A stretch of DNA of 64,000 bases from Lachnospiraceae bacterium (GTDB lineage Bacteria > Bacillota > Clostridia > Lachnospirales > Lachnospiraceae). Below are positions 58,548-64,000 of this stretch, piece after piece. How positions within the stretch are numbered: position 1 is the stretch's first letter; the number at the start of each line of letters is the position of its first letter. Position numbers and translations under genes: made by a program. The stretch is from positions 1 through 64,000 of the forward strand of contig QXWW01000009.1 in assembly GCA_009911185.1 (NCBI GenBank). Direction: 5' to 3'. The notes beneath the pieces were generated by a model. The model was given only the letters and a program-made list of their open reading frames with translations. It made no database searches and was not told the DNA's origin.

Positions 58548-61500
58548 TCATTTATTTTTACTGCCTGTGATTGTAATAGTCGGAAGAGTATCTGGAACAG
58601 TAATAATCTGGGTATCACTGACAATCCGTTCTCCCTCCAGCGTCACAGCGTCATCTACACGGAACAGTTCACCGCGGACTTTCATGCCTTTTAATGTATC
58701 TGCGTTCCATTGTCCCGGTTCTACATAATATACCCACGTTCCTTCTGTCGTCTCGCCTTCGTTTCCTTTTTCAGGCAGCTCTGCAAAGATCACCTGTCCG
58801 GCTTCGACATTTCCATCTTTTGCCCCTATGACGTTTCCTTGCGTATCATAAAGCATCACCACGTTGTAAGCCCAGTTCCCACGGTAGGTCCCGGTAAAGA
58901 TCAGTGATCCTTCTTTGATAACGTCTTCCGGTTTGTCTCCATACTGGTAATCTGCTGATAATACGCCAATCGCTTTTTCGCCACCGGCTGTTTCCATAAA
59001 TTCCAGATTATCCCCGCAAGGTCCGCACAGGTCGATTTCCCGTATAACAATATCACCCGACTGAGAAATGGTAAGTCTTACATATCTGGCGTCATAGGTT
59101 CCAATCCAGTTCTCTCTTGCCTCCTCCTTTACAGAGTCAAACCAGAGCGTCTGTGTTTCTTCCCCTGTACCTGCCAGGCTTGCATCGTCCGTCTTCACCT
59201 TCGTCCAGACATCGCCGTCTGCACTGACCTCAACTGTAACTTTTTGCAGCGGGCTTCCCTGATATTTCAATGACGTTACCTGCTGCGTTTTACGCATATC
59301 TATAGTAATAACTGCCGATCCATTACTGGTTCCGGTGTAAGTGCCTGCCGCTGTGATGCTGTTATCCAGAACACGGTCAATGCTATGCTCTTTTTTCACG
59401 GTAACATTCCCCGGATTGGTATCAAAACCGCCGTCCGGATCTTGCTCCGTACCCTCAATTTCTTTATCGTCCTGAGAAACCATATTGGTTTCAACGGTCC
59501 ACTCTGTTTTGTCCAGAACGCCGTCTGTCTGAATCTTCACAGAACCTGCGTCTGCCGGATTGGAATAATTCAGGTACTGGTCGACCGCACGCACCTCATA
59601 TTCCATGACTCTGTTGTTAATCGTAGCAACCGTATCTGTATAAATAGTCGACTCTGCCGTATCAATTGGTACAAAGCCCACAACCTCTGTCTCCTTCTGG
59701 CCATTGGACGTCATACTGCGGCTGATCTCATAGCCTAAAATCAGCTCTTTGTTCTGACTCGTGCTGATATTCAGCTCTACCTGATTGGAATTAGCCGCAA
59801 CGGACGCTGTCACTGCGTTTTTATTTTTCACACTGTTTGCGTCTGTCTCAGGATGATCCACGCGGTAATCCCGCGCTTCATTATTTACATAATAAATTGC
59901 TTTCGTATCTGCCTCTCCATATTTATTGGCATATGCAATCGTTCCCTCGTCCGGAACCATACCCCACCGTTCAAAGAAAGGAAGAATATTTTTATCTGCC
60001 GCTGCGCACGCTAAGCGCATCAGATTCTGATCTGCGCCGCCGTTGAGCGCCAATCCTGCCTTAGGCGCTTTTCCAGGATTTCTGGAATAAGTATCGACTC
60101 TGGCAAAGAAGAGATTATTAAACTGATCCTGATAATTATCATAAATATACTGGTCATCCTTATTATTGTCAAAAGCAAGATGAAGCTGCCAGTACATTGC
60201 AAGCTGCGTAAATACATTCGAAGCGCGCCCAATTGAACCGGAAGTCACCTTCTTATATACATTATCCTGGGTGTAACGTATCGTGCCTGTGAGAAGCTGC
60301 GCAAAGTAATTATTAGTAATTTCTGCAACTGCATACGTTCCCTGGTTAATATCATGACCAATTTCATGACCGATTCCCCAGCCAAATCCGGATATATCAT
60401 TAGGACTGCTTACCACTGGCGTAGATCCCCATTCGATTCCAATATGATTACCTGAAGCATACATAAATGCTCCTGCAAACATCCTCATATACCGAATGTT
60501 CAAGTGCTGTGACGGCCATGCATTATTTCCTCTGTCTGTTCCCGCATCGTCGCTCAGTCCTTTGTGCTGATAGAACAGCTTCATAGCCTGTTCCATTGCT
60601 TTCAGCGCATTGTCAAGTTTCGTCGTCTTATCCTCTGCGTTCTTGATGCCCGCCCATACCTGCGTAGCCGGTACGGAATACATCATTTCCCGCATCATGA
60701 TATCCGTAGTATTGAGAATACAATTGGTCTGGTCATATGCATAATCCACATTGGCCTTTCCTGTATGCTGCGCTTCATGTTCTGCTTCCAGATGCTTCAC
60801 ATATTCCTCAAGTTCTGTCACATAAGCCTGAATCGCTGCCGTCCGTTCCTCTCCTGTCTTTCCATAGACGCTGAGGATCGGAATATCGCCGCCTCCATTA
60901 ACGCGTACCGCATATTTATCATTGGCGCTGTTTCCTGTATAGCTGACATATACCTGCCCTCCGCGCTCCACTGTACCGGTACTTATGGTTGGAACAGTAA
61001 CTTCATTCCGCCCTACTTTCAGATTCTGAACGCTGGAAAATCCGCCGGCTTCAGAATGATTCTGTGTAAATACAATCTGCAGATTAGCCGCTTCGCCCCA
61101 CTTTTTGGAGTTATGTCCTACATATACCAGAAGTTTTTCGCCTGCACGCGCTGTCTTGCCAACCGGCTGCCAGGAGTTTAAGCCGCCAAATCCAAGATGT
61201 CTGTCTTTCTGTGCCGTAATCTGGTTCTCCACCTCATATGCCGGATCCAGATTGGCAGTCAGGATATCTCTTGCATTCTTGAGTTCCAGGGCCAGCTCTT
61301 CAAAGAGCAGATGTTTCTCTCCGCTCGCAGCGTCTGCCACATGCAAACGGTTTTCCAGTTCATCCAATGTGGCAGCCGTTACATCCGGCCTTAAGGTAAT
61401 ATGCATTTCATCGGTATACAATTCCATAATATCGTCTTCCAGAGAATCATATTGATGGAAATGAATCTCTCCTACCATCATGTTAATTCTCTGATATCCG

Positions 61501-63977
61501 GTTCCAAAGGACAAATGCACCTTATTCGCCGTAATTGCACTGTCCAGTTTTATAATATAAAATGGATTATCATTTTCATCTGTTCTGGCAACCAGGCTTG
61601 CCGCCACCGTTTTCTCTGTATTCGGATCCTCTGTGCTCCAATAACCTACTCTGACCTGGCTCAATGCCGCCTGCTGGTTCGCCGCTGCGTATGTGATATA
61701 GCTCATCTGATAATCCTGATCCAGTGTAATCGTCATTCCTCTGTCCGCTCCCGGGTACGACACGCCGTCATCCCAGTCTGCCTTCGTCCAATAGGAAGTA
61801 TAATCATCGTCCACCAGACCCCAGGCAGTTTTTCCATCGGTATCTAAAGCACTGTTTTCCATGTGTGCTCCGCCGTGTCCGCCGTAAACCGCCGCCGTAA
61901 TATGGCTGGTCTTTTTCCCCGGTCCATTCGAGGTATTGATGAGTTTATAAGCAGGAAGTTTGGGCGCAACGCCTTTGGCCGCCGCTCTTTGATGCAGAGA
62001 AGCAGGTCCCCAGCCAACCTCGTTCCAGCCCTTAACATAAACGTCATATTCAGCGCCTGATTCCAGAGACATAATCACATATTTGTTCTCTGTAATCATT
62101 CCTGTGCCCTGCGGCGTCTCTGTAAATCCTTCTACAACCGGACGGAATGCGGTATCAGGCTCTTCTGCCTTCTTATAATATACCATATATCCGTCAGAAT
62201 CTTCCATATCTTTCCAGGAAACAGAGATGGAACAGTAACCGCCTGCCGCTTTTACATAGTCTGGCGCTGCCGGCAGACTCTGCGCTTTTACGACAGCAAT
62301 TTTCTCTTCCGACCAGGAACTATTCCAACCGCCGTTGACGGAACGCACTTTAATAGCATATTTCCCATTATAAATTAGATTTTTATCCAAAATACCCGTA
62401 ATGATATGCTGAGGATTCGACACCCGTACGATCTGCGTTTCATTTGTTCCGCCTTTTACCGGGCCGGACACACAGACTTCATATCCCGTCACATTATTCT
62501 GAGGTGTCCAGGACGCCGTAATCATTTTATCCCCCGGAACCAAATCGGTAATTGCAGGAATATCAAGCTGTGGCGGCGGAACCCTGTCTTCCATGTTATT
62601 GACAAATTCCACTTTTGCAATATTAACCAGCGGCTCGGTTTTCTTCGTTCCGGTAATCCGGATCAACACGCGCTTTACTGCAATTTGCGTTCCAAAATCC
62701 AGTACCAGGGAACCGTCTGGTTCTGTCTGTACGGATGGCGCCGCTGCTCTTGCCATCCGGTAACTTGCCGCAGCAGCCTGGCTTTCTGCCGCCAGCGGTA
62801 CAGACATCGTCTGTTCCTGGCCATTTTCATCCGCATAGACAACGGTCACATCTCCGTCCGTAATAGCGCTGGGAACGGCTTCTCCCGGTTCTGATTCTGC
62901 CGGGGCGCATATCGTCATTCCCTGCATTCTCGGAATCAACGCCAGATCTTCTTTTTCGCCCGCCAATGTAAAGTCAAGCGATACTGGATTATCCGCAGCA
63001 ATTGGCTTCTGAGAATCAGCAGGCACTAGTTCGAGATCTCCCGTATGATTCAAAAATCCTTCCATTCCCACTGCCGTAGTGCCTTCCGCCGCCTGAACTG
63101 CAGTAAATCTTACTATTTTCTGCCGTTCGACTGCAGATTCTTTCGCCTGGTCATTCATACTCTGGACTACGCACTGCAAGTCGGCTATATCTGTCCTGCC
63201 ATCGCCATTAACGTCGCACTCGGCGCTCGCTGGATTATTCCGAATCGTATCCAGAACTGACTGAACGTCTTCTTTTGTTATCATTCCATCCAGATTTACA
63301 TCACCAGGGCGCAGCCATCCTCTTGCCGCCTTACCTTCCAGGGATGTCTCTGCCGTACAAACCCGTATCTTTTTATGATATCCATCCTCCATCTCAACAG
63401 CCTGACTGTATGTAGCGAATTTGGCTGCCTGTATCTGAACAATATAAGCTCCGGGGGAAAGACTAAATCTTGCCGTCTGTGTGCCCGCATCACTAAAATC
63501 GAGCTCCCTGGCCTGGGACGTGCTCTCGCTGCCGCCGCTGACCTGTACCGTTAACTTTCCCTGAACAGGAAATACAGCCGAGGTAACTTCCACCTCCAGG
63601 ACACTTCTTTCTTCCGGTACTACGGTTCCCGTAAGCATCCTGCCGTTCGCTATGTCCTCCGGAACCCCGACGCTGTCTGTTATCTCCTGTGATTCCAGTT
63701 CCTGTGCTTTTTCCTGGGGTTCTGCATCTTGCGTTCCCTCTAAAAGCCCAATGTCTTCTGTCGTTTCCCCCTCTTGCAAATCAGGGACTTCTTCCAAGGG
63801 TTCCCTGACATCTGCAACGCCTGCGTCTGCTTTGTTCTCCTCTGTCTCAACTTCCCTGGCTTCTTCGGTCAACACAGTATCTTCCGGCAAAGACGCCCCC
63901 TGGCTCAGCATAACGTCGCCGGTCCAGGCTTGGAAAATCAGACTTGCAGTCAGCAGTACTGCCGTCAATCTTTTCAT
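58548..63977 (-). CDS. Secreted M60-family (enhancin-like) metallopeptidase with dockerin, FN3 and discoidin domains
   Basis: 1809 residues. Signal peptide (MKRLTAVLLTASLIFQAW), acidic linker (30-115), a small beta domain (120-215), a type I dockerin (222-275) with two EF-hand-like repeats (DVNLDGMITKEDV, DVNGDGRTDIADL), beta regions, two FN3 domains (485-690), an F5/8-type discoidin domain (about 690-860), the M60 peptidase (about 925-1310) with HEIGHD (His1204, Glu1205, His1208) and downstream Glu1219, another FN3-like part and a C-terminal discoidin domain (about 1500-1620). M60 enzymes cleave O-glycosylated mucin-type proteins. GGAAAGG precedes the ATG. It is the last gene before the window end. 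Confidence 0.92.
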   Translation of the reverse strand: MKRLTAVLLTASLIFQAWTGDVMLSQGASLPEDTVLTEEAREVETEENKADAGVADVREPLEEVPDLQEGETTEDIGLLEGTQDAEPQEKAQELESQEITDSVGVPEDIANGRMLTGTVVPEERSVLEVEVTSAVFPVQGKLTVQVSGGSESTSQARELDFSDAGTQTARFSLSPGAYIVQIQAAKFATYSQAVEMEDGYHKKIRVCTAETSLEGKAARGWLRPGDVNLDGMITKEDVQSVLDTIRNNPASAECDVNGDGRTDIADLQCVVQSMNDQAKESAVERQKIVRFTAVQAAEGTTAVGMEGFLNHTGDLELVPADSQKPIAADNPVSLDFTLAGEKEDLALIPRMQGMTICAPAESEPGEAVPSAITDGDVTVVYADENGQEQTMSVPLAAESQAAAASYRMARAAAPSVQTEPDGSLVLDFGTQIAVKRVLIRITGTKKTEPLVNIAKVEFVNNMEDRVPPPQLDIPAITDLVPGDKMITASWTPQNNVTGYEVCVSGPVKGGTNETQIVRVSNPQHIITGILDKNLIYNGKYAIKVRSVNGGWNSSWSEEKIAVVKAQSLPAAPDYVKAAGGYCSISVSWKDMEDSDGYMVYYKKAEEPDTAFRPVVEGFTETPQGTGMITENKYVIMSLESGAEYDVYVKGWNEVGWGPASLHQRAAAKGVAPKLPAYKLINTSNGPGKKTSHITAAVYGGHGGAHMENSALDTDGKTAWGLVDDDYTSYWTKADWDDGVSYPGADRGMTITLDQDYQMSYITYAAANQQAALSQVRVGYWSTEDPNTEKTVAASLVARTDENDNPFYIIKLDSAITANKVHLSFGTGYQRINMMVGEIHFHQYDSLEDDIMELYTDEMHITLRPDVTAATLDELENRLHVADAASGEKHLLFEELALELKNARDILTANLDPAYEVENQITAQKDRHLGFGGLNSWQPVGKTARAGEKLLVYVGHNSKKWGEAANLQIVFTQNHSEAGGFSSVQNLKVGRNEVTVPTISTGTVERGGQVYVSYTGNSANDKYAVRVNGGGDIPILSVYGKTGEERTAAIQAYVTELEEYVKHLEAEHEAQHTGKANVDYAYDQTNCILNTTDIMMREMMYSVPATQVWAGIKNAEDKTTKLDNALKAMEQAMKLFYQHKGLSDDAGTDRGNNAWPSQHLNIRYMRMFAGAFMYASGNHIGIEWGSTPVVSSPNDISGFGWGIGHEIGHDINQGTYAVAEITNNYFAQLLTGTIRYTQDNVYKKVTSGSIGRASNVFTQLAMYWQLHLAFDNNKDDQYIYDNYQDQFNNLFFARVDTYSRNPGKAPKAGLALNGGADQNLMRLACAAADKNILPFFERWGMVPDEGTIAYANKYGEADTKAIYYVNNEARDYRVDHPETDANSVKNKNAVTASVAANSNQVELNISTSQNKELILGYEISRSMTSNGQKETEVVGFVPIDTAESTIYTDTVATINNRVMEYEVRAVDQYLNYSNPADAGSVKIQTDGVLDKTEWTVETNMVSQDDKEIEGTEQDPDGGFDTNPGNVTVKKEHSIDRVLDNSITAAGTYTGTSNGSAVITIDMRKTQQVTSLKYQGSPLQKVTVEVSADGDVWTKVKTDDASLAGTGEETQTLWFDSVKEEARENWIGTYDARYVRLTISQSGDIVIREIDLCGPCGDNLEFMETAGGEKAIGVLSADYQYGDKPEDVIKEGSLIFTGTYRGNWAYNVVMLYDTQGNVIGAKDGNVEAGQVIFAELPEKGNEGETTEGTWVYYVEPGQWNADTLKGMKVRGELFRVDDAVTLEGERIVSDTQIITVPDTLPTITITGSKNK

Positions 63978-64000
63978 ACCTTTTTTTTCCTTTCCGCTAA

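Overview
The window looks like a chromosomal segment of a spore-forming, gut-type Firmicute of the Lachnospiraceae (Clostridia) kind. The evidence is the conserved sporulation/division block hup-rqcP-yabP-yabQ-divIC-spoIIE-tilS-hpt-ftsH, AGGAGG-type ribosome binding sites, sigma-A promoters with 17-base spacing, and very large secreted glycan-active proteins with FIVAR, Big_2, FN3, BspA-type LRR, CotH, dockerin and M60 modules. This assignment is inference; no 16S or tRNA gene was seen.

Layout. (1) 1-3650 is one end of a mobile (ICE-like) element on the minus strand: a ParB-type protein cut by the window edge, a MobA-type relaxase, MobC, a regulatory region with an oriT-like cluster of inverted repeats and a strong promoter flanked by operator-like repeats, and small cargo genes, one broken by an in-frame stop. 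(2) 3886-23293 is a secreted carbohydrate-degradation locus on the minus strand: a cytoplasmic GH13 amylase/neopullulanase, an orphan YesN-type response regulator, a 1797-residue protein made of carbohydrate-binding-like sandwiches without a recognisable enzyme domain, a circularly permuted GH3 beta-glucosidase, and a GH5-CBM-CotH-FIVAR-LRR fusion. (3) 23611-31488 is the conserved division/sporulation/tRNA-modification block. Its spoIIE promoter has a 21-base spacer and Spo0A-box-like sequences. (4) 31813-40149 holds phosphoglucomutase, an Asn-rich lipoprotein, a CotS-like kinase homologue, the CCA-adding enzyme, a YqeY protein, an NlpC/P60 hydrolase and HPF. (5) 40296-53220 is mixed housekeeping: an SDR reductase, two tandem Xre regulators, GreA, a YfhO-type membrane protein, a chemoreceptor, a small alarmone synthetase, a DUF1015 protein, endonuclease III, aldose epimerase, a double hemerythrin and BioY. 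(6) 53336-56802 is a two-gene restriction-modification system whose methyltransferase carries an N-terminal nuclease domain. (7) 57160-63977 encodes two more secreted proteins: a cohesin-like/FN3 protein and a dockerin-bearing M60 mucin-type metallopeptidase that may bind each other.

Together, regions 2 and 7 suggest a host- or plant-glycan forager that assembles multi-domain enzymes outside the cell. The GH13 enzyme has no signal peptide and probably finishes oligosaccharides inside. The response regulator lies between the GH13 gene and the secreted proteins, and the binding-protein promoter has a good -10 but a poor -35, as expected of an activator-dependent promoter.

Two families of non-coding repeats are visible. 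One is a hairpin element of roughly 75-190 bases, present three times on the same strand in intergenic leaders. The other is a MITE-like element, with one 160-base copy and one decayed copy, the intact copy sitting between the bioY promoter and gene. No CRISPR array, rRNA or tRNA was found. All domain calls come from reading motifs by eye; no database search was run.
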